Shown one piece after another: positions 24,865 through 34,542 of a stretch of DNA of 57,882 nt. The DNA comes from an uncultured Ruminococcus sp. (lineage in GTDB: Bacteria > Bacillota > Clostridia > Oscillospirales > CAG-272). Under the pieces are notes generated by a model, which was not told where the DNA came from, did not search any database, and saw nothing but the letters and a program-made list of their open reading frames with translations. How positions within the stretch are numbered: position 1 is the first letter of the stretch; each line of letters opens with the position of its first letter. The stretch spans positions 1 to 57,882 of the forward strand of contig CACZNC010000014.1 of assembly GCA_902782445.1 (NCBI GenBank), given 5' to 3'. The translations under genes and the position numbers were made by a program.

Positions 24865-27828
24865 ATGACAAGATACAGACCCGAGGGCGGAAAGATCGTC
24901 GGCGAAGGGCTGGCAGAACGCTATTATTCCAACCGCGCCGTCTACGAGGGGCATATCAGCGCGTACTTCATGGCGGGGGACCGTCCGCATCTGCGCTACT
25001 GCCGGAACCGGTGGATGCTCGGGACGCTGCGGATGTTCCGGGACGGCCGCCCGCTGGACGAGCTGGGTCCGGACGAGGTGCGGATGGAGTACAGCCCGAA
25101 TATCGTCCGCTGGATCGTGGGGGGAGACAGACCGTTCACGATCACCGCCACCACGCCCGGGGAAGGGCTCGGATTCGTCGTCCGGGTGGAGCCGGAGACG
25201 GAACTGACCTTCGTTTTCCGCGGGATCGCCAACAAAAAGCCGGATACGAGCGGATCCGCCAGCGACGCCTGGTGCTTCACCCCCTTCTCGGTGGACGCCT
25301 CCCTGCTCACGACCGAATTTGATCCCGCGTGGCTCGAGGGAAACCGCTCCGGCACGGAAAACGGCGTCTGCTATATCGAAAACAGAGCGGCGGGGGAATG
25401 GTTCCGGGACAGCGGGCGGGTGTACCTCGTCCCGGACGGATCCTCGTCGGAAAAGGACGGGGTGATCGGCGGCTCTTTCCGGCAGATCCTCGCGGTGTCC
25501 CCGGAACTTCCGGCAGATCCTGCCGCGCTGTTCGAAGCGGGGATCGAACGGGGCCGGGAGCTGTGGCGCGCGCTGGAGGTCGAGACGCCGGACGAGGTCA
25601 TCAACGCGGCGGTCCACGCGGCTGTCGCGGAGATCAACGGCTGCTGGCATCCGCCGAAGTCGGTGCACGGCAATATGTGCTGGAACGAGCCCCTTGTCGG
25701 CTGGATGCTCCACGGACAGCACATCCCCGGCTGGCACGACCGGGCGAAGGCCACCCTCGAGGCATACGCGAAAGCCCAGATCCGGGAGGACGAGAAGCGC
25801 GGATATGAGCGGAACGACGCGGGAACCCTCCCCGCCGAGAATTCCCGCTTCTACGGTCAGGGCTACATTGCCGAGGATCAGATGTTTTACAACATGCAGA
25901 CCCAGTTCTTCCATCAGATGATCTCGGCCTGGCGGTACAGCGGCGACGAAGAGACCGGGGCGATTTTGCGGGATACGCTCCGGCTGCACCTGAAACGGGA
26001 GGACGAATGCTTCGATCCCGACGGAACGGGGCTCTACGAAAGCGTCATCAACACCTGGCCCACCGACAGCGTCTACACGCCCGGGGGAGCGGTGGAGGAG
26101 ACCTGCTACGTCTACGATCAGTACAAGGCCCTCGCGGAGTTGACGGAGGGCGATGAAAAGGCGGCCTGCGAGGCGAAGGCGGAGAAGATCCGGAAAGCCT
26201 TCTTCGAAAAGCTCTGGATCCCCGGGCGCGGCTATCCCGGCGAGTTCGTCGAATACGCGGGGCAGGGAAGACTGCACACGGATTCGTGGATCTACGCGGC
26301 GTTTTTGCCGATCGAATGCGGCCTGGTGAGCGGGCTCGACGCCTATCAGTGCGCGGACTACCCCCGCTGGGCCCTGAAACGGGACGAAAAGGGCCTGTAC
26401 TGGATCTCCAACTGGACCCCCGGGATCTGGTCGGTCCGGGAGTGCTCCGCCGGGGAGAACATGCAGCTGGCCATTGCCGGATTCAAAGCGGGAAAGCCGG
26501 ACGAATCGGCCGCCGTGGTCTCGGGACTGGCAAAGCGCGCGCTGGATTCCATCGTCCCCGGCGAGCTGACCTTCCCGACAAGCGAAGCGGCGACCCAGCT
26601 GGCCCGCGCGGTGGTGGAAGGGCTGTTCGGGTACCGTCCGGACTATCCGAACGGAGCCGCGGCCTTCGAACCCTCGATCCCGGCGTCCTGGGAAAAGGCG
26701 GGCATCCGGACCCGGGACTTCGAACTCTCCTATACGCGGACGGGGATGAAGGTGCGGCTGGCAAGACCGGCAAGGCTCACGCTCCGGATGCGGCTGTACG
26801 CGGAGGAGCTTGCCGGCGTCGAAGGGGCTGTGAGCTGGCGTCTGATCCCCGCGGTCGGCGGCATGATAGTCGAAGCGGACATGGGGACGACGGACGAGGC
26901 GGAACTGAAACTGAATCTGAAAGGCTTCCGTGATTTTGACAAACCCGAGGAGCTGACCGCTCTGCCCGCGGACACGGACGGGATCCATGATCCGCAGAAC
27001 GCCGCCGCCGAGCCCTGGGGATACCACCTGATGTTCCGCAAGACCCCCGGCGGATGGTACGCCCCGATCCGACTGGACCTCGGGGAAGATCCCGCGAAAA
27101 CGGAACTGCTCCGCCGTCAGAGGCAGCCCGTTCCGGAGAACGCGGAATTTGAGCCCGTCGATCTCGGCGCGGTCTTCAACGCGGACGTCCGGAGGATCTT
27201 CGAACAGGACTACCGCACGCCGCGCCCGGAGAGGGGATGCCACGCGGAGATCGGATACGACGGCTACTCCCTCTGGACCTTCCCCTTCTGGTCGATCCGG
27301 CCCCTCGAAATGAAGATCGACCACGGCGGACTGCTTGACACCGGCGCGGGCATCCCGATCCGGATCGAAGCGGGAGAGCGCAACGTCGTCTTCACCTCGC
27401 TCTGGGACAATTTCCCGGACAGGGTGACGATCCCGGTGGGACTCTCCGGGAGGATGGTCTTCGCCGCAGTCGCCGGATCGACCAACCCGAACCTCTGCGG
27501 CATCGAGAACGCGCGGCTGATCTTCCGCTACGCCGATGGGGAGGAAGAAGTCCTGCCCCTTGTGAATCCGCAGAACTACATCCAGCTTTCGCCCTACACG
27601 GAACGGGTTCCCAGCAAGGGATACGAATCGCGCCGGGACGTGTTCAATCCCTATGACGAAGCGCTGCTCGAAGATTTCACGCCGGAGATCCTGCCGCTCG
27701 GGGAGAATCTGCGCGCGCTCGTTCTCCGCTGGCCGCTGAGGGAGGGCGCGGTCCTCGAATCCGTGACGCTGGAGACCACCTGTCCCGACGTCGTCGCCGG
27801 CGTGATGGGCATCACGGTCGCAAAATAA
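24865..27828 (+). CDS. Large glycosidase-like protein, (alpha/alpha)6-barrel candidate
   Basis: I do not recognise a named family for this 987-residue protein with confidence. The N-terminal third (to about 260) is beta-rich. Residues about 270-640 are helical with repeated aromatic and acidic pairs (NGCWHPPKSVHGNMCWNEPL, AEDQMFYNMQTQFFHQMI, WPTDSVYTPGGAVEETCYVYDQYKAL), as in six-hairpin glycosidases. The C-terminal third is again beta-rich, with WTFPFWSIRPLEM and VFTSLWDNFPDRV. There is no signal peptide. An upstream ATG is open, but CGGAGG 8 nt before 24865 supports this start. A hairpin at 28021-28055 ends the unit. A glycosidase role is inferred from fold cues and neighbours only. Confidence 0.55.
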   Translation: MTRYRPEGGKIVGEGLAERYYSNRAVYEGHISAYFMAGDRPHLRYCRNRWMLGTLRMFRDGRPLDELGPDEVRMEYSPNIVRWIVGGDRPFTITATTPGEGLGFVVRVEPETELTFVFRGIANKKPDTSGSASDAWCFTPFSVDASLLTTEFDPAWLEGNRSGTENGVCYIENRAAGEWFRDSGRVYLVPDGSSSEKDGVIGGSFRQILAVSPELPADPAALFEAGIERGRELWRALEVETPDEVINAAVHAAVAEINGCWHPPKSVHGNMCWNEPLVGWMLHGQHIPGWHDRAKATLEAYAKAQIREDEKRGYERNDAGTLPAENSRFYGQGYIAEDQMFYNMQTQFFHQMISAWRYSGDEETGAILRDTLRLHLKREDECFDPDGTGLYESVINTWPTDSVYTPGGAVEETCYVYDQYKALAELTEGDEKAACEAKAEKIRKAFFEKLWIPGRGYPGEFVEYAGQGRLHTDSWIYAAFLPIECGLVSGLDAYQCADYPRWALKRDEKGLYWISNWTPGIWSVRECSAGENMQLAIAGFKAGKPDESAAVVSGLAKRALDSIVPGELTFPTSEAATQLARAVVEGLFGYRPDYPNGAAAFEPSIPASWEKAGIRTRDFELSYTRTGMKVRLARPARLTLRMRLYAEELAGVEGAVSWRLIPAVGGMIVEADMGTTDEAELKLNLKGFRDFDKPEELTALPADTDGIHDPQNAAAEPWGYHLMFRKTPGGWYAPIRLDLGEDPAKTELLRRQRQPVPENAEFEPVDLGAVFNADVRRIFEQDYRTPRPERGCHAEIGYDGYSLWTFPFWSIRPLEMKIDHGGLLDTGAGIPIRIEAGERNVVFTSLWDNFPDRVTIPVGLSGRMVFAAVAGSTNPNLCGIENARLIFRYADGEEEVLPLVNPQNYIQLSPYTERVPSKGYESRRDVFNPYDEALLEDFTPEILPLGENLRALVLRWPLREGAVLESVTLETTCPDVVAGVMGITVAK

Positions 27829-28182
27829 ACAGACAAACGGAAAAAGGATTTTGACGGAACGGGCAGACCATCTGCGTTTCCGCACGGTATCAGCATGAGC
27901 GTTTACCGTTTCCAACCCTTTTCCCGATAAACAAGTAAAGCATCCGTTTTTCACTCTGTGATCACGACCCTCCGCCCGGGACCTGTTCGGACGCCGCCGT
28001 GCGGGAACCATAAAAGCGAAAAGCTCTGAAATCAGGCAGTTTCAGGGCTTTTTCTCTTTCGTTATGACCGGATCGTCCGACGGTCCAGCGGGGGGAAATT
28101 CATCCGTTCGAGGGGATCCCCCGCCATGAATCCCCGATCTCTTCTTTCTGTCCTCTCTGCCGCGTTGGACACAGAACTGCCG
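27829..28182. other. Convergent intergenic region
   Basis: The 354-bp region between two converging genes holds a terminator hairpin at 28021-28055 and otherwise AT-richer sequence with no visible gene. Confidence 0.55.
28021..28055 (+). terminator. Terminator between convergent genes
   Basis: AAGCTCTGAAA pairs with TTTCAGGGCTT around an ATCAGGCAG-type loop, followed by a T-run. The A-rich 5' flank may let it work for the minus-strand URO-D gene as well. Confidence 0.8.
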
Positions 28183-29250
28183 TCATCCCCGGGCGGTGTA
28201 ATCCGCACATGCCTGAATGTACGCGACGACGTTTTCCACCGGGACCTCCGGCTCCAGCAGGTGGGTGGGGCAGACGTACAGGCCGCCTTTTTTCCCCGCG
28301 ATGTCGAGGTTTTCGAATACTTTTCTCCGTACCTCGTCTGGAGTTCCGAAGGGCATGACGGACTGGGTGCCGATCGTCCCGTGGAAGGACAGGACTTCGC
28401 CGTATTTGCCGTGGATCGCTTTGAAATCCATGCATTCCGGCTGCACGGGGTTGAGCACGTCCACGCCCGCTTCGATCAGGTAGGGGATCAGTTCCGTCAC
28501 ATGGCCGCAGGAATGATAGAAAACGAGGATGTCCGGCTTGATCGTCCGGGCCGCGTCGATCACCTTTTTCAGACGCGGTTTCAGCCACTCGTCGTAAAGC
28601 CCTTCGCTCATCATGATGGTGTGCTGCATCCCCACGTCGTCCCCGAGAAAGAGCGCGTCGGCCCCCGCTCTTGCGAAGGATTCGGCCCGTTTCACCGAGA
28701 TATCCGTCACCCGGTCGAGAAGCGCCTCCGCCATCGGATCGCCGCTCATCATGTCGCACATGAGATTTTCCATCCCCCGCATGTACCACGACGTTTCCCA
28801 GATGGTCACCTCCATGCAGCCGACTGCGGCATGGTCCGCGGCGTGGATCCTTTCCACATGGTTTTTCTGTTCTTCGAGCGCGTCGCGGAAGACGGGAAAA
28901 GGATAGCCGAGGATCTGCTCGACGGAATCGAATCCCTCCATCGGGTGGTGCATATAGGTCATGTGATAGGCGGCGGCCGAACCGGGTTCATGGGCGACGC
29001 CCCAGATGTCGATATGGGTGCCGGGCTTGAACTCTTTGCCTTTGTAATATCTTTCGAGAAACACTTCTCCCGGAGCGCAGTCCACCGGCTGTCCCATGAC
29101 GGACTCTTCTCCGACCGGCAGTTTCAGATCATGCTCCCGGATATATTCGTCGTATCTCCTCTGCAGATCGGGACACATGCTGAAATTGACGGGCATATAG
29201 TCGTATCCGGTGCGCCGGGCGATGGACAGATAATTCTCACGGTTCGTCAC
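28183..29250 (-). CDS. URO-D-fold methyltransferase-like protein (paralogue 3, full metal triad)
   Basis: The 355-residue protein is the most MtaA-like of the four URO-D paralogues. It has FYHSCGHV with His246 and Cys248, then LIEAGVDVLNPVQPE, and a C-terminal GLYVCPTHLLEPEVPVENV with the expected third cysteine. That triad holds zinc and activates a thiol in corrinoid-dependent methyltransferases. The start is GTG at 29250, eight bases after AGAGAGGG. It follows the binding-protein gene (29338-30813) by 87 bp on the same strand with no terminator between, so the two are probably one operon. The methyl donor is unknown, and no corrinoid protein or activator is present. Confidence 0.83.
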   Translation of the reverse strand: MTNRENYLSIARRTGYDYMPVNFSMCPDLQRRYDEYIREHDLKLPVGEESVMGQPVDCAPGEVFLERYYKGKEFKPGTHIDIWGVAHEPGSAAAYHMTYMHHPMEGFDSVEQILGYPFPVFRDALEEQKNHVERIHAADHAAVGCMEVTIWETSWYMRGMENLMCDMMSGDPMAEALLDRVTDISVKRAESFARAGADALFLGDDVGMQHTIMMSEGLYDEWLKPRLKKVIDAARTIKPDILVFYHSCGHVTELIPYLIEAGVDVLNPVQPECMDFKAIHGKYGEVLSFHGTIGTQSVMPFGTPDEVRRKVFENLDIAGKKGGLYVCPTHLLEPEVPVENVVAYIQACADYTARG

Positions 29251-29337
29251 GGTTCAACCCTCTCTTCTTCTGAAATCAGGCATAACGGCGTTCATGCGGC
29301 GGAACTCAAAGAATAAACTTTTCTGAGTTGAGAGATT

Positions 29338-30813
29338 TCACTCGTTTCCGCTCAGTTTTTCAAACGCGTCCATCGTCTTTTCCATGAGCTTCGTCAGCCC
29401 TTTGCTTTTCGATGCCAGCAGGGAAGGAAGCTCCTTGCCTCCGCGCATGGCGGCGATCATTTCGTTTTCGAAATTACCCCACTGGTACAGATCGGCGGGA
29501 TCGACCACGAAATTCGTGTAGATGATATCCAGCATTTCGGCGGATTCCTCGTCCCGGGTCAGCTTGCCCTTGAGGATGATCTCATAATACTCCGGCTTGA
29601 CCTTCACGCTGGATGCTTCGGCAAGAGCTTCCGCGATCAGTCCGGCGCGGTCCTTGTTCCCGACGATCGAAGGGATCACAAGAGGACTGATGCACCATCC
29701 GTCCGCAGACTGAACGTATTCTTCCTGATCGGCGTCGTATTTCGGCATCGGGAGGATCCCGAAATCCGTCTCGGACTGGCGCAGGGTGTCCACATGGAAC
29801 AGCGCAGCCTGCAGAAAGAGGGAATGGCCTTCCGAGAACAGCGACAGCGTATCGTAATCGGCGCATTCGTAACAGGATCCGCGCTCGTACAGGAGGGTCC
29901 GCACCCTGTTGTACACGTCGACGGAACGCTCCCGGCCGACGGACCAGTAGGGTTCTTCCTCCTCGTTGAGGGCGGCGAGATGTTCCCCGCATCCGTAATA
30001 CATCACGATGCCGCCTTTGGACGTCTGCAGGATCAATCCCCACTGGTCGTCCGCAGTCATGCTTCCGTCCCCGTTGAGATCCTCGGCGGTAGCAGAGCAC
30101 ATCGCGTCGAAGCGGTCCATCGTCCAGCCGCCTTCGCGGACGAGGGTGTAGGGATCGTCGAGGTGGTAGTCCACGGCCATCTGCTTGTTGAAAAGGAGGC
30201 TGATGACCGCCTGATAGGAATTGACCGAAATATCACCGGCCGCATAGTACAGCTTTCCGCCGATCTTGAGCATGTCGGTAAACATGCGGCTCCACGCTGG
30301 ATTGCCGAAATCGAGATAGGCGACGGAGCTCAGATCCGTCAGGATCCCCGACTGCGCCATGCTCGCCCCCGCCCGCGCCTGGGGAAACGCGATATCGTAG
30401 GCATCGTCGCCGGCTGCCGCGAGCGTCTGGAGTTCGGTGGCGTCGCCGGAACTGTATCCCGCCTTTATGGTGAATCCGTATGTGTCCGCAAGCCATTCGT
30501 TGCGGTTGAATACGGCGTCGTTCAGCCTCTCTCCGGTGGTTTCCTCGGCGACGATGTCCGGGTTGCTCCATTCATAGCCTTCGAGGCGGAGCAGGATATT
30601 CGTTTCATATCCGTCAAGCCCGAGTTCCGATTGAAGTTCCCGGGTGAAGCTCTTCGAGAGGACGTCGATCCTGTCGGCTTCCGTTTCTTCGGCGGCCGCG
30701 CCCGTTTCCTCAACGGCGGCGGGAACGGTTTCGGGGACGGATTCCTCCGGATCGTTCCCCTCGGAACAGGATGAGAAGACCGCGGATGCAGACAGCGTCA
30801 GCGCCAGAAACAT
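29338..30813 (-). CDS. Solute-binding lipoprotein with frameshifted signal-peptide start
   Basis: The frame encodes a type-1 sugar-binding lipoprotein of about 490 residues (lipobox VFSSC, then an acidic linker, then NDAVFNRNEWLADTYGFTIK, GDISVNSYQAV and a C-terminal GKLTRDEESAEMLDIIYTNF). The obvious start, ATG at 30829 behind a GAGGTGAT ribosome site, is out of frame by one base: ATG is followed by five A (30822-30826), and four A would read Met-Lys-Arg-Phe-Ala-Met-Phe-Leu-Ala-Leu. As written, translation must start at the internal ATG 30813, which lacks the positive N-region, or slip. A homopolymer sequencing error, a real mutation or phase variation are all possible. It pairs with the URO-D gene downstream. 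Confidence 0.82.
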   Translation of the reverse strand: MFLALTLSASAVFSSCSEGNDPEESVPETVPAAVEETGAAAEETEADRIDVLSKSFTRELQSELGLDGYETNILLRLEGYEWSNPDIVAEETTGERLNDAVFNRNEWLADTYGFTIKAGYSSGDATELQTLAAAGDDAYDIAFPQARAGASMAQSGILTDLSSVAYLDFGNPAWSRMFTDMLKIGGKLYYAAGDISVNSYQAVISLLFNKQMAVDYHLDDPYTLVREGGWTMDRFDAMCSATAEDLNGDGSMTADDQWGLILQTSKGGIVMYYGCGEHLAALNEEEEPYWSVGRERSVDVYNRVRTLLYERGSCYECADYDTLSLFSEGHSLFLQAALFHVDTLRQSETDFGILPMPKYDADQEEYVQSADGWCISPLVIPSIVGNKDRAGLIAEALAEASSVKVKPEYYEIILKGKLTRDEESAEMLDIIYTNFVVDPADLYQWGNFENEMIAAMRGGKELPSLLASKSKGLTKLMEKTMDAFEKLSGNE

Positions 30814-30930
30814 GGCAAATCTTTTTCATAAAGATCACCTCATAAGTCTTTCGCTGCGGCAGAACGGAAAGCGAGCCCGATGCCGGATGCTCCCGCTTCT
30901 GCGCGTTCAGGTTATGGCAATCCCACAGCC

Positions 30931-30959
30931 TAATTGTACATGAAACGGCTCTGTTTTTC
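30931..30959 (-). promoter_or_regulatory. Promoter of the binding-protein/URO-D operon
   Basis: Minus strand: TTGAAA (30954-30959), 17 bp, TACAAT (30931-30936). It diverges from the promoter of the PocR/AraC regulator about 60 bp away, which makes shared control plausible. Confidence 0.7.
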
Positions 30960-31021
30960 AAGTACGGAAATTGCGCGGGATATGGACAAAACGCTCATTG
31001 CGATTTTTAACATCTGTTTTA

Positions 31022-31051
31022 TTGACATTTCCCGGGCGTCTGTGTTATAGT
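31022..31051 (+). promoter_or_regulatory. Promoter of the PocR/AraC regulator gene
   Basis: TTGACA (31022-31027), 18 bp, TATAGT (31046-31051), about 24 bp before the ATG region. Confidence 0.75.
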
Positions 31052-31074
31052 CATTGTGAGGAAGGGGTGGGGCT

Positions 31075-32007
31075 ATGGACGACGTCACTTTGGTTGAAAA
31101 CGCGGGTCTGCCGGACTGTGACACGGATGAAATCACCGGTTTTCTCGCGGCGTTCAACAAAATCACCGGAGCGCACATCGGGATCCATGATCCTCTGTAT
31201 GCTGTCGCCTATGCTTCCGGAGGCGTGGAGCAGAATCTCTGCACCTACTGCAAGAACCGGAGCCTGCGTTTCCGCGACCGTTGCGGATGCGACGATTCCC
31301 AGAATCTTTCCGCCGCCATTTCCTCCCGCAGGCCCCATGTCTTCCGCTGTCACCTGGGCGTCATGTCCGTCATCATTCCGATCATGAAAAACGCGCAGGT
31401 CAGCGGCGTGATCGACTTCGGGATGATCCGTCCGGCCTCGGATCCCATGATGGAGTTTCCCGTCCTGTTCAAACGTCTGTGCGGGGAGTACCCGGAGAGC
31501 TTCGGGGAAAAGGACCGCCCCGCCATGCTGGAAGCCTATCACCGCACGGCCGTGATGGACGAGGACACGCTGAAGGGCTATATCACGATCGTGAAAGCCG
31601 CGGCCCAGGGACTTCTGCTGAACCGTCTGTTTCTGAAACCCCAGGCGAGATCCGAAGACAGACTGAAACTCTATATGAACTTCCTTACGCCCGAGTATAT
31701 CCCCCTGTCCGGCGTCAGCGTAAAGAGCGTCGCGGAGGCGCTGGATCTGTCCTATTCCCACGTGATCCGCCTGTCAAAGTCGGTATTCGGTATGCCGATC
31801 AAGCAGTACGTGTTGAAACGCAAGATCGAATATGCCGCCGACCGCCTGCGGAAGGATCCGGATCTTCACGTGCAGGACGCGGCGTGGATCGTGGGGATCG
31901 AAGACGCGCAGTATTTTTCCAGACTGTTCCGCAGGATCATGGGATGCAGCTGCTCGGAATACCGGGCGCGTGGTCCTGCCGAAGAGACGGAAACGGAGGA
32001 CGGGTGA
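31075..32007 (+). CDS. AraC-family regulator with PocR ligand-binding domain
   Basis: The 310-residue protein has an N-terminal PocR-type sensory domain (about 15-175) with the cysteine cluster LCTYCKNRSLRFRDRCGCDD, and two AraC helix-turn-helix motifs at the C-terminus (about 205-300; SVKSVAEALDLSYSHVIRLS and VQDAAWIVGIEDAQYFSRLF). PocR domains bind small hydrocarbon or sugar-derived ligands and are named after a propanediol regulator. The gene is divergent from the binding-protein/URO-D operon and heads the run of glycosidase-like genes from 32099 to 41889, so it likely controls both sides. Confidence 0.9.
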   Translation: MDDVTLVENAGLPDCDTDEITGFLAAFNKITGAHIGIHDPLYAVAYASGGVEQNLCTYCKNRSLRFRDRCGCDDSQNLSAAISSRRPHVFRCHLGVMSVIIPIMKNAQVSGVIDFGMIRPASDPMMEFPVLFKRLCGEYPESFGEKDRPAMLEAYHRTAVMDEDTLKGYITIVKAAAQGLLLNRLFLKPQARSEDRLKLYMNFLTPEYIPLSGVSVKSVAEALDLSYSHVIRLSKSVFGMPIKQYVLKRKIEYAADRLRKDPDLHVQDAAWIVGIEDAQYFSRLFRRIMGCSCSEYRARGPAEETETEDG

Positions 32008-32098
32008 CCCTCCTCTGTCCGGACAAAACTCTGAAAAATCAATGAAACACATCCCCCAAACGGGTCCGTACCCGAACTCATTCATTCGGAGGAGCGCT

Positions 32099-34450
32099 AT
32101 GGCTGGCTTGCAGATCCATGACAACGGCACATTCACCTTTGCGGCAGGCGGGAAAGAACGGATCCCTTCCGCCCCCCTCGGCATCCTCGTGCATCGGGGG
32201 TGCGCCTGGGAGCCCGTTTCGGCCACTTCTGAAGGAGAGTTTGTTTCCCTCGGTTTCCCCTGCGGGTTCTGCCGGATCCGGATTGAGGACAAGGGCCGGT
32301 ATGTGAAGCTGACCTTATGCGGCCTGCCGGACGGGACGACGGGATTCGTCTTCGGGCCGTATCCCACCGCGGCGGCTTCCTGCGGGGAGGTTCTCGGGGC
32401 GGGATGGTATGAGGACGGCTCCGTCGTCTGCATCCAGTCCCTCATGCCCAAGGTGGAGGAGGGCGTGATCCCGGCCATCCGGGAAGATCGGACAAGCCTG
32501 ACGCTGGACCGGTTCAGAAACGCGGCGTCCGTGCAGGATGGGCGGGTCTTCCTCCACTGTTCGGTGAAGGACCGGACCCGGGAAGAGATCCGGGAGGACG
32601 GTTTCCGCGTCCAGCCGCTTGCGGGAGAGGACGCCCTTGTCGCGGGATCCTCGATCGCGCTTCTGTACGCGGATTCTGCGGACGAACTCCTCGATGCGAT
32701 CGGAGAAATGGAGCTCGCGGAGGGTCTGCCGCATCCGGTCTACGAAGGAAATTACGCGAAGAAGGACCGGCGCGTCTCCTCCTTCTATTTTGTGTTCGAC
32801 GGGCCCGATATGTCAGAAGAGGATCGGATCGCGGCGGCGAAGGAGGCGGGCGTGGGCTGCGTCTATTTCAGTGATCTCTTCGAAAAGTGGGGCCATTTCA
32901 CCGTCAACCGGGAGAACTTTCCGGGCGGGGCCGCGGAGGTACGGCAGAGTTCCGACGAGGCGGCCTCCCATGGCATTGTCAGCGGCGCCCATACGCTCAG
33001 CAATTTCATCCATACGAACGACGAATATGTGTCCCCCGTCCCCCACGAACACCTGCAGATCCGGGACGAAACGCGCCTTGCCCGGGAAATCGGCGGGGAG
33101 GAAACGGAGATCTTTCTCGAAGAACCGGCGGGATACGCGGAAAAGAGCACGCTGAACGTCTTCCGCATCGGGGACGAGCTGATCACATACCGGGAGTTTG
33201 ACGCGGAGGAAAAGCGGCTGACGGGATGCACCCGCGGCGCGTTCGGCACAACGCCCGTCCCACATCCGGCGGGGAGCGCGGTCCTGCGGCTGAAGGATCA
33301 CCCTTATGGAACGGTCTTCCCGGATATCGTCCTGCAGGATGAGATGGCCCGCCGCCTCGGACAGAGGATCGCGGAGTGCGGGATCGGGAAAATGAGCTTC
33401 GACGGTCTGGAGGGCTGCTTTGAAACCGGCCACGGGAAGTACGCCGCCGCCCGCTTCGTACTGGAAACGCTCAGGGAGACCGGCCCGGAGCTGATGTGCG
33501 ACGCCAGCATCGCCACGCACTACCTCTGGCACGCGTTCTCCTACAACAACTGGGGAGAGCCGTTCTACGACAGCGACCGGCGGGGCGGGATGCACATCCA
33601 CCGCACGAGGAATCAGGCGTTCTTCAAGCGGAATCTGATCCCTCCCATGCTCGGCTGGTACAAGGTGTTCCTCGCGGACAAGACCGGCCGGTTCGAAGCG
33701 ACGCCGCCCGAGAACATGGAGTACATCCTCTCCCGTTCCGCCGCCTTTGACGCCGGGGCCGCGCTCCTGTTCGAAACGGCGACGGCGAAGGGACACGGGC
33801 TGATCCATGAGTATTATAAGCTGATCCGCCGCTGGAACCGGTTCCGGCTCGAGGCGGACATTCCCGAAGCCGTCCGGGAGAGGATGCGGGAGGAGCAGAG
33901 CAACTGGCATCTCGAGGAAACCGCGGAGGGCTGGGAACTCACGGAACGTATCATCCGGACCCACGACCTCGCGTACTGCGACCGGGAGGTGAAGACGGAG
34001 GCCGGGACCCTCGGTCATGACGTTTCCGCGGAGGCGGGAGCGGGAGGCGTGCGGGTCCGTCACGGAGCGATCCTGTGCCTCGAGGGCTCGTATCCGTCCG
34101 ACGGGGGGGAAGAGGAGGAACCGATCCTGTTCCGGATCCGCGTGGGGAAACCGGGGTGCGGCATGATGGAAGACCTCAGCCTGTACGGTTCGCTCCGCTT
34201 CTCCTTCCACGCGGACGGAGGCGAATACCTTGTGTACGGGGGCGGGACCACGCTGTACCGGTACGACCGGAACTATCGCCTGCTCGAGACGATCGAAGGC
34301 GAAGGATCCCCGCTCGTGGCCCGGAAAGGAAGTGCGTTCCTCTGGGGCATGGTCGAATTCACCACCGACGACAACCCCGACGCGTCCTGTATCATGACGG
34401 AATTCCGAAGGAAACAGGTCTGGCGCATCGGACCGAAAGCGCGGCCGTGA
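32099..34450 (+). CDS. Unrecognised TIM-barrel glycosidase-like protein
   Basis: I cannot place this 783-residue protein in a named family. Residues 1-215 are beta-rich. A barrel-like central part has strand/loop runs such as RVSSFYFVFDGPDMSEEDRI, VGCVYFSDLFEKWGHFTVN, GIVSGAHTLSNFIHTNDEYV, KMSFDGLEGCFETGHGKY and MCDASIATHYLWHAF, which look like successive beta-alpha units with an acidic residue (FDGLE) where retaining glycosidases carry catalytic acids. The C-terminal third is mixed. There is no signal peptide. The start at 32099 has GGAGGAGC seven bases before it; longer frames upstream overlap the regulator gene and are rejected. It is the first structural gene behind the PocR/AraC regulator. 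Confidence 0.6.
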   Translation: MAGLQIHDNGTFTFAAGGKERIPSAPLGILVHRGCAWEPVSATSEGEFVSLGFPCGFCRIRIEDKGRYVKLTLCGLPDGTTGFVFGPYPTAAASCGEVLGAGWYEDGSVVCIQSLMPKVEEGVIPAIREDRTSLTLDRFRNAASVQDGRVFLHCSVKDRTREEIREDGFRVQPLAGEDALVAGSSIALLYADSADELLDAIGEMELAEGLPHPVYEGNYAKKDRRVSSFYFVFDGPDMSEEDRIAAAKEAGVGCVYFSDLFEKWGHFTVNRENFPGGAAEVRQSSDEAASHGIVSGAHTLSNFIHTNDEYVSPVPHEHLQIRDETRLAREIGGEETEIFLEEPAGYAEKSTLNVFRIGDELITYREFDAEEKRLTGCTRGAFGTTPVPHPAGSAVLRLKDHPYGTVFPDIVLQDEMARRLGQRIAECGIGKMSFDGLEGCFETGHGKYAAARFVLETLRETGPELMCDASIATHYLWHAFSYNNWGEPFYDSDRRGGMHIHRTRNQAFFKRNLIPPMLGWYKVFLADKTGRFEATPPENMEYILSRSAAFDAGAALLFETATAKGHGLIHEYYKLIRRWNRFRLEADIPEAVRERMREEQSNWHLEETAEGWELTERIIRTHDLAYCDREVKTEAGTLGHDVSAEAGAGGVRVRHGAILCLEGSYPSDGGEEEEPILFRIRVGKPGCGMMEDLSLYGSLRFSFHADGGEYLVYGGGTTLYRYDRNYRLLETIEGEGSPLVARKGSAFLWGMVEFTTDDNPDASCIMTEFRRKQVWRIGPKARP

Positions 34451-34542
34451 CGGAAGATCGCCTTTCCGCCGCGCCCATCCTTTCCGCGATCCGCCTTTAT
34501 ACCGACAGACATCGCATGTATCTGACAGAATGAGGTTGAAAA

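Noticed and set aside
24850..28011. 1053-codon minus-strand frame
   Set aside because: Antisense shadow of the 987-residue gene. No ribosome site, no motifs, skewed composition.
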